Below are positions 7,124 through 15,001 of a DNA stretch of 64,000 bases, piece by piece. How positions within the stretch are numbered: the first letter of the stretch is position 1; each line of letters starts with the position of its first letter. Below the pieces are notes generated by a model. That model was not told where the DNA came from. It did not search any database and saw only the letters and a list, made by a program, of their open reading frames with translations. The stretch is from Sphingopyxis sp. Root154 (GTDB taxonomy: Bacteria; Pseudomonadota; Alphaproteobacteria; Sphingomonadales; Sphingomonadaceae), in assembly GCF_001427105.1 (NCBI RefSeq), contig NZ_LMGI01000003.1, forward strand, positions 598,618-662,617. The letters are read 5' to 3'. The translations under genes and the position numbers were made by a program.

Positions 7124-8762
7124 TTTCCGCCAGCGCCTGATGAATGTCGCTGACCACCACCGATCCCTCGCCAACCGATGACGCCACGCGCTTCACCGAT
7201 CCCTTGCGCACGTCGCCGACGGCATAGATGCGCGGCCAGCTCGTCTCGAACCGGCTCGGCATGCGGTCGAGCGACCAGCCTGCCTTGACCAGTTCCAGCG
7301 GCGCGATGTCGGTGCCGGTCTTCACGAAGCCGCGCTCGTCGCACACCATTTCCTTCGGCAGCCACGTCGTGTTCGGGCTCGCGCCGAGGAAGAGGAATAG
7401 GAAGCCGCAATCGCAATGCCCCTCGTCGCCCGTGTCACGGCAGCGATAGGTCAGCCCGGCGAGCCGGTCCTCACCGTGCAGCGCGACGACGTCGGTCGAC
7501 GGGATAATCTCGATATTCGGATGTTCTTCAAGCCGTTTGACGAGATATTCGGACATCGTCTCGCGCAGGCTCCCACGGCGGAAAATGACATGGACCTTCT
7601 TCGCGACGCTTGCGAGATAGATGGCGCCCTGCCCCGCCGAATTGCCCGAACCGACGATCGTTACCTCGGCGTCGCTGCACAGCTGCGCTTCCATCGGCGT
7701 CGCGCCATAATAGATGCCGCGGCCTTCATAAGACTCGATGCCGTCGATCGGCAGGCTCTGATATTTCGCGCCGCTCGCGACCACCACCGCGCGGCTGCGC
7801 AGCTTTCGTCCGTCGGCGAGGTGCAGGCAATAGGCATCGCCGTCGCGGTTGATCGATGCCGCGCGCACCGGCGACACCAGCCGTGCGCCGAATTTCTGCG
7901 CCTGCACCGTTGCGCGGCGCGCCAGCTCGTTGCCCGAAATGCCGGTCGGGAAACCCAGGTAATTCTCGATCTTCGACGAGGTCCCCGCCTGTCCGCCGGG
8001 TGCGAGCGAATCGAGCGCGATCACCGTAAGCCCTTCGGATGCGGCATAAACCGCCGCTGCAAGCCCGCCGGGGCCGCTGCCGACGACGAGCACATCGGCG
8101 GTCGCGCCGTCGGGCAGCAGGTCGAGTCCGAGCCCCGCCGCGAGTTGTTCGGGCGTCGGCTGGATCAGCACATCGGCGGCGCCGAGGATCGCCACCGGAA
8201 GCTGGTCTTCGGTCAACCCGCGCTCGGCCATCAGATGCGCGGCGACGGGGCCGTCGGCGGGGTCGAACCAACGATGCGCGACGCCGTGCTTCATGAGCAG
8301 GTCGCGCAGCGCGTAGACGCTGCGATCCATCGCCGCGCCGATCACGATCGTCACCGCAAAGCCGCGATGCTTGCTGAACTCGCGCCGCGCCGACAGCACG
8401 CGGATGAAGATGTCCGAATAATGGCTGTTACCCGCAATCAGCCGCTGAAAATCGGGATGAGCGATGCGGATGATCTCGCCGTCGGCGCCCATCTCGACGC
8501 GCGACAGATGGCGCTGGCCGGTCAGCACCGACAGGTCGCCGGCGAACTGCCCATGCTCCATCCAGCCGACGCGCTTACGCCCTTCGTCGGTCGACGCAAA
8601 GATGTCGGTGTGCCCCGACAGGGTGATGATGCAGTCGGGCGCCATCGCGCCTTCCTCGACAATCAGATCGCCTGCTTTGTGCGATTCGACCGTGCCGAAC
8701 GCGCGCAATTCGTCCAGTTCCGCGTCGGTGAAATTGTAATTGACCTCGGCGCGAGACACCAT
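7104..8762 (-). CDS. Cyclic-nucleotide-binding domain + thioredoxin-reductase-like flavoprotein lacking the CxxC centre
   Basis: Three parts are visible in about 552 residues: a Crp-type cyclic-nucleotide-binding domain (about 10-125, with GDLIVEEG and HGQFAGDLSVLTG), a short glutaredoxin-like linker (about 135-205), and a thioredoxin-reductase-fold flavoprotein (about 222-552). The flavoprotein has an FAD site VVGSGPGGLAAAVYA, an NADPH site IVGSGNSAGQGA and a terminal FAD motif YAVGDVR. Where true thioredoxin reductases have the redox-active CATC, this protein has GATP (residues 353-356, bases 7695-7706), so it should not reduce thioredoxin by the usual route. The ATG at 8762 was chosen over longer options because GGAAAGGA precedes it. 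Electron acceptor and bound nucleotide are unknown. Confidence 0.88.
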   Translation of the reverse strand: MVSRAEVNYNFTDAELDELRAFGTVESHKAGDLIVEEGAMAPDCIITLSGHTDIFASTDEGRKRVGWMEHGQFAGDLSVLTGQRHLSRVEMGADGEIIRIAHPDFQRLIAGNSHYSDIFIRVLSARREFSKHRGFAVTIVIGAAMDRSVYALRDLLMKHGVAHRWFDPADGPVAAHLMAERGLTEDQLPVAILGAADVLIQPTPEQLAAGLGLDLLPDGATADVLVVGSGPGGLAAAVYAASEGLTVIALDSLAPGGQAGTSSKIENYLGFPTGISGNELARRATVQAQKFGARLVSPVRAASINRDGDAYCLHLADGRKLRSRAVVVASGAKYQSLPIDGIESYEGRGIYYGATPMEAQLCSDAEVTIVGSGNSAGQGAIYLASVAKKVHVIFRRGSLRETMSEYLVKRLEEHPNIEIIPSTDVVALHGEDRLAGLTYRCRDTGDEGHCDCGFLFLFLGASPNTTWLPKEMVCDERGFVKTGTDIAPLELVKAGWSLDRMPSRFETSWPRIYAVGDVRKGSVKRVASSVGEGSVVVSDIHQALAEITQAAS

Positions 8763-8891
8763 GGCGAGCTGATCCTTTCCGGGTTCGATAACGTTCATCC
8801 CTAGCGCCGCGAAGCGGCCTTGTCTCGCATTCGCGCGGTTTGGCGCACATCGGCCCCGGTTCGCCCTTCGTCTTACCGCTCTATTACAAAA

Positions 8892-9016
8892 TTGCGCGAT
8901 AGGGTCTTTACAGGGGGGACCCCCCTGCATATATCGCGCTCCGCTGCCCCAGGGGGACTTCCAATAACCGCAAGGCAGCCTTGTCGTTTACCGTTTAATT
9001 TTGGGGGTCCCTTGAG
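8892..9016 (+). promoter_or_regulatory. Structured leader of the ornithine decarboxylase gene (speF-motif-like candidate)
   Basis: The 254-bp gap before the decarboxylase contains nested palindromes. GCGCGATA at 8894-8901 pairs with TATCGCGC at 8932-8939 and encloses a G6-A-C6 palindrome at 8911-8927. A second palindrome, CAAGGCAGCCTTG, lies at 8971-8983. CCCCCTG at 8921-8927 can alternatively pair with CAGGGGG at 8950-8956, and GGGAC at 8954-8958 can pair with GTCCC at 9007-9011, next to the presumed ribosome site GGGGG at 9003-9007. Mutually exclusive pairings that reach the ribosome site suggest a regulatory leader. The speF RNA motif is known upstream of alphaproteobacterial ornithine decarboxylases; assignment to it here is inference. 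Confidence 0.55.
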
Positions 9017-10210
9017 TTGCACCAGCATCATAGCGCCCACGGGCTGATTCAGGCACTTTCGCCGATCGAACCTGTTACGCTTGTCCGCCCGCACGCCGCG
9101 CGGCGTGCAGCGCGTTTCTTCATCGAGCGATTTCCCGGCACGACCATGTATGCGGTCAAGGCGAATCCGTCGCCCGACCTGCTGCGCGTGCTGTGGGATT
9201 CGGGTGTCACGCATTATGACGTCGCCTCGATCGCCGAGGTCCGACTCGTCGCGCGCACGCTTCCCGAAGCGACGCTCTGCTTCATGCATCCGGTAAAGGC
9301 CGAGGAAGCGATTTCCGAAGCCTATTGGAAGCATGGCGTGCGCACCTTCTCGCTCGACACGCTCGACGAACTCGAGAAGATCGTCCGTGCGACCGAAGGC
9401 GCCGCCGACCTTAATCTGCTCGTGCGCCTCCGTGTCTCGTCCGACCATTCGAAGCTCAGCCTCGCTGCCAAGTTCGGCGCCGAAGCCGACGAAGTCGTCG
9501 AACTGCTGATGGCAACCCGTCAGGCGGCCGACGCGCTCGGCATCTGTTTCCATGTCGGCAGCCAGGCGATGACCCCTCATGCCTATGCACAGGCGATGGA
9601 GCGCGTCCGTGCAGCGATCGTCGCGGCGTCGGTCACGGTCGACATCATCGATGTGGGTGGTGGTTTCCCGTCGTCCTACCCGGGCATGGAACCTCCGCCG
9701 CTCGACGCCTATTTCGACACGATCCACCGCAGCTTCGAAAGCCTGCCGATAAGCTATTCGGCGGAACTCTGGTGCGAACCGGGCCGTGCGCTGTCGGCCG
9801 AGTACAGCTCGCTGATCGTCCGCGTCGAAAAGCGCCGCGGCGAAGAACTGTACATCAACGACGGTGCTTACGGGGCGCTGTTCGACGCCGCGCATGTCGG
9901 CTGGCGCTTTCCCGTCACGCTGCAGCGCGATGCCGAAAGCGACGCCGAGATGGTGCCGTTCAGCTTCTACGGTCCGACCTGCGACGACCTCGACCATATG
10001 GCAGGACCCTTCTTCCTGCCCGCCGACACCAAGGCGGGCGATTTCATCGAGATCGGTATGCTCGGCGCCTATGGCTGCGCGATGCGGACCAAATTCAACG
10101 GCTTTGGCGCCGACGAGACCCATGTCGTCAGCGACGAGCCGATGGTCAGCCTCTACACCGGCGAAGTCGAGCAGGAACGCCGCAGCGCGACGGTGACCAA
10201 GCTGTTCTGA
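9017..10210 (+). CDS. Ornithine (or ornithine/lysine) decarboxylase, fold-type III
   Basis: The product is a cytoplasmic PLP decarboxylase of 397 residues. The PLP lysine is in MYAVKANPSPDLL (K48), HVGSQ binds PLP, the phosphate loop is DVGGGFPSSYPG, CEPGRALS follows, and the catalytic cysteine is in YGPTCDDLD. The GPTCDxxD form points to ornithine (or ornithine/lysine) rather than diaminopimelate substrate, giving putrescine (or cadaverine). The start is a TTG: an in-frame stop at 8996 excludes longer forms, no ATG exists before K48, and GGGGG lies about 9 nt upstream. Putrescine would feed the dehydrogenase at 3192 and decarboxylase at 5951. A clear terminator follows. A structured leader precedes it. 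Confidence 0.92.
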   Translation: MHQHHSAHGLIQALSPIEPVTLVRPHAARRAARFFIERFPGTTMYAVKANPSPDLLRVLWDSGVTHYDVASIAEVRLVARTLPEATLCFMHPVKAEEAISEAYWKHGVRTFSLDTLDELEKIVRATEGAADLNLLVRLRVSSDHSKLSLAAKFGAEADEVVELLMATRQAADALGICFHVGSQAMTPHAYAQAMERVRAAIVAASVTVDIIDVGGGFPSSYPGMEPPPLDAYFDTIHRSFESLPISYSAELWCEPGRALSAEYSSLIVRVEKRRGEELYINDGAYGALFDAAHVGWRFPVTLQRDAESDAEMVPFSFYGPTCDDLDHMAGPFFLPADTKAGDFIEIGMLGAYGCAMRTKFNGFGADETHVVSDEPMVSLYTGEVEQERRSATVTKLF

Positions 10211-10231
10211 CGGGCAGCCACCCGGAAAAAG

Positions 10232-10270
10232 AAAGGGCCGGCGCAGCGATGCGACCGGCCCTTTTCCTTT
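10232..10270 (+). terminator. Rho-independent terminator after ornithine decarboxylase
   Basis: AAAGGGCCGG at 10232-10241 pairs with CCGGCCCTTTT beginning at 10254, giving a 10-bp GC-rich stem with a 12-nt loop. It is followed by the T-rich run TTTTCCTTTT. It lies 21 bp after the decarboxylase stop and before the MFS gene. Confidence 0.88.
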
Positions 10271-10298
10271 TGGAGCAAGGCGCTAGATTGCGCGGCCC

Positions 10299-11624
10299 AT
10301 GCAACCCTTCCATCACCTCCTCGCCAATAATCTGGTCGCCAACATCACCAATTTCACGGTGTGGTTCGCGCTGACCTTCTGGACCTTCCTCGAAACCCAG
10401 TCGGTGTTCGCGACGGGGATGATCGCGGGCATCTACCTCGTGCTGACCGCCGCGCTCGGCATCTGGTTCGGCAGCCTCGTCGACCATCATGGCAAGAGCA
10501 ACATGATGCTGGTGTCGAGCATCGCGTCGCTGATTCTCTATGCGGCCGCGCTCGGCGGCTATCTGCTCGATCCGGACATCCAGAAGGCCGAAGTGCGGAG
10601 CGTCACGTTCTGGCTCTTCGTCCTCGTCTCGATGCTCGCGGTCATCGTCGGTAATATCCGGATGATCGCGCTGCCAACGCTGGTGACATTGCTCGTGCCC
10701 GAAGACCGGCGCGACAAGGCAAACGGCCTCGTTGGGATGGTCAGCGGTATCGGTTTCCTCACCACCTCGGCGATCAGCGGTTTTCTCGTCGCGTGGGGCG
10801 GCATGGTCGCGACGCTCGTCTTCGCCATCGCCCTTTCGCTGATCGCCGCGATCGACCTGCTCTTCGTCCATATCGACGAGCCGCGCGAGACGGAAGAGCA
10901 CGCCGAGCCGCGCCGTATCGACCTTGCCGGCACCTTCCGCATCGTCCTCAGCATTCCCGGCCTGTTCGCGCTGATCCTCTTTTCCGCCTTCAACAACCTG
11001 CTCGGCGGCGTCTTCATGGCGCTGATGGACGCTTACGGCCTGTCGCTGATGAAGGTCGAGGCATGGGGCCTGCTATGGGCGGTCACGTCGAGCGCCTTCA
11101 TCCTCAGCGGCGCGCTCATCGCGCGGACCGGGCTCGGCGCTAACCCGGTGCGCACCCTGCTTCTCGTCAACCTCGTGACCTGGGCGGTCGCGGCGGTGTT
11201 CACGGTCCAGTCGTCGATCCTGCTGTTGGCGATCGGCTGCTTCATCTGGATGTTCCTCGGCCCCTATGCCGAGGCTGCCGAGCAGACGACGCTGCAAAAG
11301 GTCGTGCCGTTCGAGCGGCAGGGACGCGTCTTCGGCTTTGCCCAGTCGGTCGAACTTGCCGCCTCGCCGCTCACCGCTTTCCTGATCGCGCCGCTGACGC
11401 AGTTCGTGTTCGTGCCCTTCATGACCGACGGCACGGGCGCGCAGGCGATCGGCGACTGGTACGGACGCGGCCCCGAACGCGGGATCGCGATCGTTTTCAC
11501 CATCGCCGGCATACTCGGCGTGATCCTCACAATCATCGCCTTGCGCTCGCGATCCTATCACCGGATTTCGGCCGCCTATGCTGCCGGAAATGGCAGTGGC
11601 GAAACGGCGCCGGCTGCGGCGTAA
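10299..11624 (+). CDS. Major facilitator superfamily transporter
   Basis: The 441-residue inner-membrane protein has about 12 hydrophobic segments. Conserved MFS features include the loop 2-3 sequence GSLVDHHGKSNMM (a variant of the GxxxDRxGRR signature) and a long cytoplasmic loop in the middle (about residues 195-215, HIDEPRETEEHAEPRR). The N-terminus reads directly into a helix (NLVANITNFTVWFALTFWTFL), as in the EntS/permease-like MFS subgroup; the substrate cannot be predicted. No good ribosome site is visible before the ATG at 10299. It lies between the ornithine decarboxylase terminator and the CoA-transferase gene. A role in polyamine export would be a guess based only on position. Confidence 0.88.
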   Translation: MQPFHHLLANNLVANITNFTVWFALTFWTFLETQSVFATGMIAGIYLVLTAALGIWFGSLVDHHGKSNMMLVSSIASLILYAAALGGYLLDPDIQKAEVRSVTFWLFVLVSMLAVIVGNIRMIALPTLVTLLVPEDRRDKANGLVGMVSGIGFLTTSAISGFLVAWGGMVATLVFAIALSLIAAIDLLFVHIDEPRETEEHAEPRRIDLAGTFRIVLSIPGLFALILFSAFNNLLGGVFMALMDAYGLSLMKVEAWGLLWAVTSSAFILSGALIARTGLGANPVRTLLLVNLVTWAVAAVFTVQSSILLLAIGCFIWMFLGPYAEAAEQTTLQKVVPFERQGRVFGFAQSVELAASPLTAFLIAPLTQFVFVPFMTDGTGAQAIGDWYGRGPERGIAIVFTIAGILGVILTIIALRSRSYHRISAAYAAGNGSGETAPAAA

Positions 11625-11695
11625 GGAAAATCGCGGAAGCCTCTTCCGTTTTACTTTGCAATCATTCTATCCTGCACGCCGGAAGAGGAGGAGCT

Positions 11696-12856
11696 ATGCC
11701 TATGCTGTCGGGAATCCGGATTATCGACCTGACGACGGTCATCTTCGGACCCTACGCGACGCAGATGCTCGCGGACCTTGGCGCCGAAGTGATCAAGGTC
11801 GAAACCCCGGGGACGGGCGACATTTCGCGCTACCTCGGCAGCGGGGTTCCCGACCCGACGATGGGATCGATCCACCTGACAGTGAACCGGGGCAAGCGAT
11901 CGATCGCGCTCGACCTGAAAAAGCCCGAAGACGCCGCGACGCTGCGCGATCTGATCGCGACCGCCGATGTGTTCTTCCATAATGTCCGTGGCCGAGCGAT
12001 CGCGCGGCTCGGCTTCGATTATGAAGGCTGCAAGGCGCTCAAGCCCGACATCATTTACGTCCATGGCACGGGCTTTGGACAGGACGGCCCCTATGCCGAT
12101 CTTCAGGCATATGACGACGTCATCCAGGCCGCGACGGGGACGACCAGCCTGCTGCCCCGCGTCGACGGGAACCCCAGCCCGCGCTATTTCCCCTCGCTCA
12201 TCGCCGACAAAATCGCCGGCCAGTTCGGCGCGCAGGCAATTCTCGCCGCGCTCGTCCACAAGTTTCGGACCGGCGAAGGCCAGCAAGTCGAGGTGCCGAT
12301 GTTCGAATGCTTCGCATCGTTCATGCTCACCGAGCATCTGCGCGACGCGACGCTCGATCCGCCGATCGGGCCCGCGGGCTATCCGCGCCAGCTCGACCCG
12401 ACGCGCCAGCCGTTCCCGACCAACGACGGGCATCTCGCGATCGTCCCCTATACGCCCGAATCGACCGCGCGGCTGATGGCGCTGCTCGGAAGCGCCGACC
12501 TGCTCGAAACGCCTGAATATGCGGCCGCGAAAGCGAAGGGACAGCATATGCCGATCATCTACAGCGAAATCGCGCGCAAAACCCCGGCGAAGACCAGTGC
12601 CGAGTGGCTGGCGCTCTTTGCCGCCAACGACATTCCGGCGATGGCCGCGCGCGACCTTCAGGACATCCGGGAGGATCCCCATTTCGTCGCGACGGGTTTC
12701 TTCCGCCACCGCACGCATCCCGATGTTGGCGCGTTCCACGAAATGCAGCCGCCGGTGAAATATGGCGCGATGCCGCCACGCGACCTCGGTTTTGCGCCGC
12801 GGGTCGATGGCGACGGGGCGGTTATCCGCGCAGAACTGGCGAGCGACAAAGCTTAA
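11696..12856 (+). CDS. Class III CoA-transferase (CaiB/BaiF family)
   Basis: The 386-residue protein has the family N-terminus (LSGIRIIDLTTVIFGPYATQ), the nucleotide-binding segment LGAEVIKVETPGTGD, the RGKRSIALDLK motif, and GFGQDGPYADLQAYDDVIQA, which contains the catalytic aspartate of the family (AYDDV). Members move CoA between carboxylic acids through mixed anhydride and thioester intermediates on that aspartate. The donor and acceptor acids are not evident. An excellent AGAGGAGGAG ribosome site precedes the ATG at 11696. The next gene, a MAPEG protein, starts 66 bp further on, but nothing links the two functions. Confidence 0.93.
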   Translation: MPMLSGIRIIDLTTVIFGPYATQMLADLGAEVIKVETPGTGDISRYLGSGVPDPTMGSIHLTVNRGKRSIALDLKKPEDAATLRDLIATADVFFHNVRGRAIARLGFDYEGCKALKPDIIYVHGTGFGQDGPYADLQAYDDVIQAATGTTSLLPRVDGNPSPRYFPSLIADKIAGQFGAQAILAALVHKFRTGEGQQVEVPMFECFASFMLTEHLRDATLDPPIGPAGYPRQLDPTRQPFPTNDGHLAIVPYTPESTARLMALLGSADLLETPEYAAAKAKGQHMPIIYSEIARKTPAKTSAEWLALFAANDIPAMAARDLQDIREDPHFVATGFFRHRTHPDVGAFHEMQPPVKYGAMPPRDLGFAPRVDGDGAVIRAELASDKA

Positions 12857-12922
12857 ACGTCTGCCTTTGCATTGTCGGCGATGCGCTCTAGCATCCCGGC
12901 CCACAAATATGGGGGAACATAT

Positions 12923-13354
12923 ATGCCTGAAAGCCTGCTCGCGCCCGGCGCGGTCCTCGCGCTGTGGACACTCATCATGCTCGGCTGGGTCGCCGCGACG
13001 CGCTTTTCCGCGCTCGCCAAGTCGGGCATCGATTTGAAAGTGGCGCCGCCGGGCGGCCGCGGGGCCGACCTCGAAAATATCCTGCCGCCGCAGGTGAACT
13101 GGAAATCGCATAATTATACGCATCTGCTCGAGCAGCCGACGCTTTTCTATGCGGTGGTCGTCTTCCTGCACCTTTCGGGTGGCAGCACCGATCTGACCCG
13201 CGGCCTTGCATGGGCTTATGTCGTTCTGCGGATCGTCCACAGCCTGTGGCAGGCGCGCGTGAACCGCGTACCCGTTCGCTTCGCGATCTTCGGGCTGTCG
13301 ACCTTCTGCCTGCTCGCATTGTCGTTGCTGGCGGTTATTGCCACTTTGGGTTGA
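12923..13354 (+). CDS. MAPEG family membrane protein, copy 1
   Basis: The 143-residue product has four hydrophobic segments and the MAPEG signature HNYTHLLEQPTLFYAVVVFL followed by AWAYVVLRIVHSLWQ and RVNRVPVRF. MAPEG proteins (membrane-associated proteins in eicosanoid and glutathione metabolism) are small trimeric inner-membrane proteins. Bacterial ones may act as glutathione transferases or peroxidases, but most are untested. I moved the start from an ATG at 12872 to the ATG at 12923 because GGGGGAAC precedes it and the extra 17 residues have no family match. A paralogue follows 11 bp later, so this is a tandem duplication in one operon. Confidence 0.9.
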   Translation: MPESLLAPGAVLALWTLIMLGWVAATRFSALAKSGIDLKVAPPGGRGADLENILPPQVNWKSHNYTHLLEQPTLFYAVVVFLHLSGGSTDLTRGLAWAYVVLRIVHSLWQARVNRVPVRFAIFGLSTFCLLALSLLAVIATLG

Positions 13355-13365
13355 GGGGAAAGATC

Positions 13366-13800
13366 ATGGAAAATAATGTAATCCTGGGACCGGTCGCGAC
13401 GCTCGCGCTATGGTCGATGGTCATGTGGGTATGGATGTACGCGACGCGCATCCCCGCCATGAGCCGCGCCAGGATCGACGCCGCCAAGATGGTCGGCGGC
13501 ACCGGCAAGGGGCTCGACGATGTGCTACCGCAGGAAGTGCAGTGGAAGGCGCACAATTATAATCATCTGATGGAACAGCCGACGGTTTTCTACGCGGTGG
13601 CGCTCGCGCTCGCGATCGGCGGCATGGGCGGCGGGCTCAACGCGCAGATCGCCTGGGCCTACGTCGCCTTGCGCATCGTCCACAGCCTGATCCAGGTCAC
13701 GGTTAACCGAGTGCTATGGCGTTTCGCTGTCTTCGCGCTCGCCAGCCTCGCACTCCTCGCATTGTGCATCCACGCCTTCATGGGCTTCGTGCTGCACTGA
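13366..13800 (+). CDS. MAPEG family membrane protein, copy 2
   Basis: The 144-residue product is a paralogue of the preceding gene: it shares ARID, GLDDVLPQEVQWKAHNYNHL, MEQPTVFYAV, AWAYVALRIVHSLIQ and VNRVLWRFAVF in the same order, with four membrane segments. The ATG at 13366 has AGGGGAAAG upstream and starts 11 bp after the first copy ends. An open frame extends upstream to 13210 but overlaps copy 1 out of frame and is not coding. The two copies have diverged mainly in the N-terminal and terminal helices, so they may have distinct roles or form mixed trimers. Convergent with the RNA methyltransferase gene, whose stop begins 2 bp away. Confidence 0.9.
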   Translation: MENNVILGPVATLALWSMVMWVWMYATRIPAMSRARIDAAKMVGGTGKGLDDVLPQEVQWKAHNYNHLMEQPTVFYAVALALAIGGMGGGLNAQIAWAYVALRIVHSLIQVTVNRVLWRFAVFALASLALLALCIHAFMGFVLH

Positions 13801-13801
13801 T

Positions 13802-15001
13802 CTAGCGTGAGAAACGCGCGGCCAGTTCCACATGGGTCGACCAGCGGAACTGGCCGACGGGCTGTACCCAGTCGAGCGCATAGCCGCCTTCGATGAGCGT
13901 CTTTGCGTCACGCGCGAAGCTTGCCGGATTGCAACTGACATAGGCGATCACCGGCGCGGCCGATGCCGCGAGCTGTTTCACCTGTTCCTCCGCTCCCGCG
14001 CGCGGCGGGTCGAGGATGACTGCACCGAAGCGGTTGAGCTCGGCGGGAACAAGCGGGCGGCGGAACAGGTCACGATGTTCGGCCGCGACGAGCGCGCGCG
14101 CGCGGTTCGCCGCGCCGGTGAGCGCCGCGATCGCATCGCGCGCGCCTTCGGCGGCATAGACTTTGCGTCCCCCCTGCACCGACAGCGCAAAGGTGCCGAC
14201 ACCCGCGAACAGGTCAGCCACCGCGCCGGCATCGCCGATTGCCCTGGCCACCGCGTCGACCAGCGCCGCTTGCCCGGTCGCCGTCGGCTGCAGGAAAGCA
14301 AAGGGCGGCACTTCGACCGTCACATCGCCAAAGCGCATCGTAGGCGGTTCGGGCTGCCAGAGGATTTCCAGCCCATCGCCCTGATCGATCGCGAAGCGCG
14401 CCAGTTGGTGCGCGCCGGCAAAATCCTGCAGCGCCATCGCGGCATCGAGCCCCTCGGCCTTCACGCCCTCAAGGATCAGTTCGACACCCTGATCGAGCAT
14501 CTGCAGCTTGACCTTCACCGGGCGCCGCGGCTGCGCGATCATCACCAGCAATTCGCGCACCGGCGCAATCAGCGCGAACAATTCGGGGAGCAGTAGCGGA
14601 CACATCCGCATGTCGACGATCTGATTACTCTGCGCCGCGTTGAAACCGAGCGCGACCTGCTTGCCGGTGCGAAGCGCTGTAAGGACGGCACGCCGGCGGC
14701 TTTGCGCGGGTGACAGTATGGCGGGCAAGACCTGAATGCCGGTCACTTCCTGCCCCTCCAGCCCACCGACCACGCGATCGCGCACGAAATCGGCGAGCGC
14801 GGGCTCCGCCACATGCTGCAATTGGCAGCCGCCGCATTTGCCGAAATGCCGGCACGGCGGATCGGTACGGTTGGGCCCCGGGATGATGATCCCGTCGTCG
14901 CGCACGCGGTCGCCTGGCACGCCGCCCGCCACATGGCGGCCGTCGCCCGTCACGCCATCGCCGCGCGCGGCAATGCGCTCGATCAGCGCGGCTTCAGTCA
15001 T
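13802..15001 (-). CDS. TrmA/RlmD-family RNA (uracil-C5)-methyltransferase
   Basis: The 399-residue protein has an N-terminal iron-sulfur cysteine cluster, CRHFGKCGGC (three cysteines, C-x5-C-x2-C), with the fourth ligand likely at MRMCPLLLP. A central SAM domain carries ADLFAGVGTFAL, and the catalytic C-terminus has ILDPPRAG and the nucleophile cysteine in YVSCNPASFARD. The family transfers methyl groups from SAM to uracil C5 in 23S rRNA or tRNA; which site is modified cannot be told from sequence. Its start overlaps the end of the NAD(P)HX repair gene by 8 bp, so it is the last gene of a minus-strand operon. Confidence 0.92.
   Translation of the reverse strand: MTEAALIERIAARGDGVTGDGRHVAGGVPGDRVRDDGIIIPGPNRTDPPCRHFGKCGGCQLQHVAEPALADFVRDRVVGGLEGQEVTGIQVLPAILSPAQSRRRAVLTALRTGKQVALGFNAAQSNQIVDMRMCPLLLPELFALIAPVRELLVMIAQPRRPVKVKLQMLDQGVELILEGVKAEGLDAAMALQDFAGAHQLARFAIDQGDGLEILWQPEPPTMRFGDVTVEVPPFAFLQPTATGQAALVDAVARAIGDAGAVADLFAGVGTFALSVQGGRKVYAAEGARDAIAALTGAANRARALVAAEHRDLFRRPLVPAELNRFGAVILDPPRAGAEEQVKQLAASAAPVIAYVSCNPASFARDAKTLIEGGYALDWVQPVGQFRWSTHVELAARFSR

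Noticed and set aside
8911..8927. G6/C6 palindrome read as a simple terminator
   Set aside because: There is no T-run after it on either strand and the following gene needs transcription through it; a leader structure fits better.
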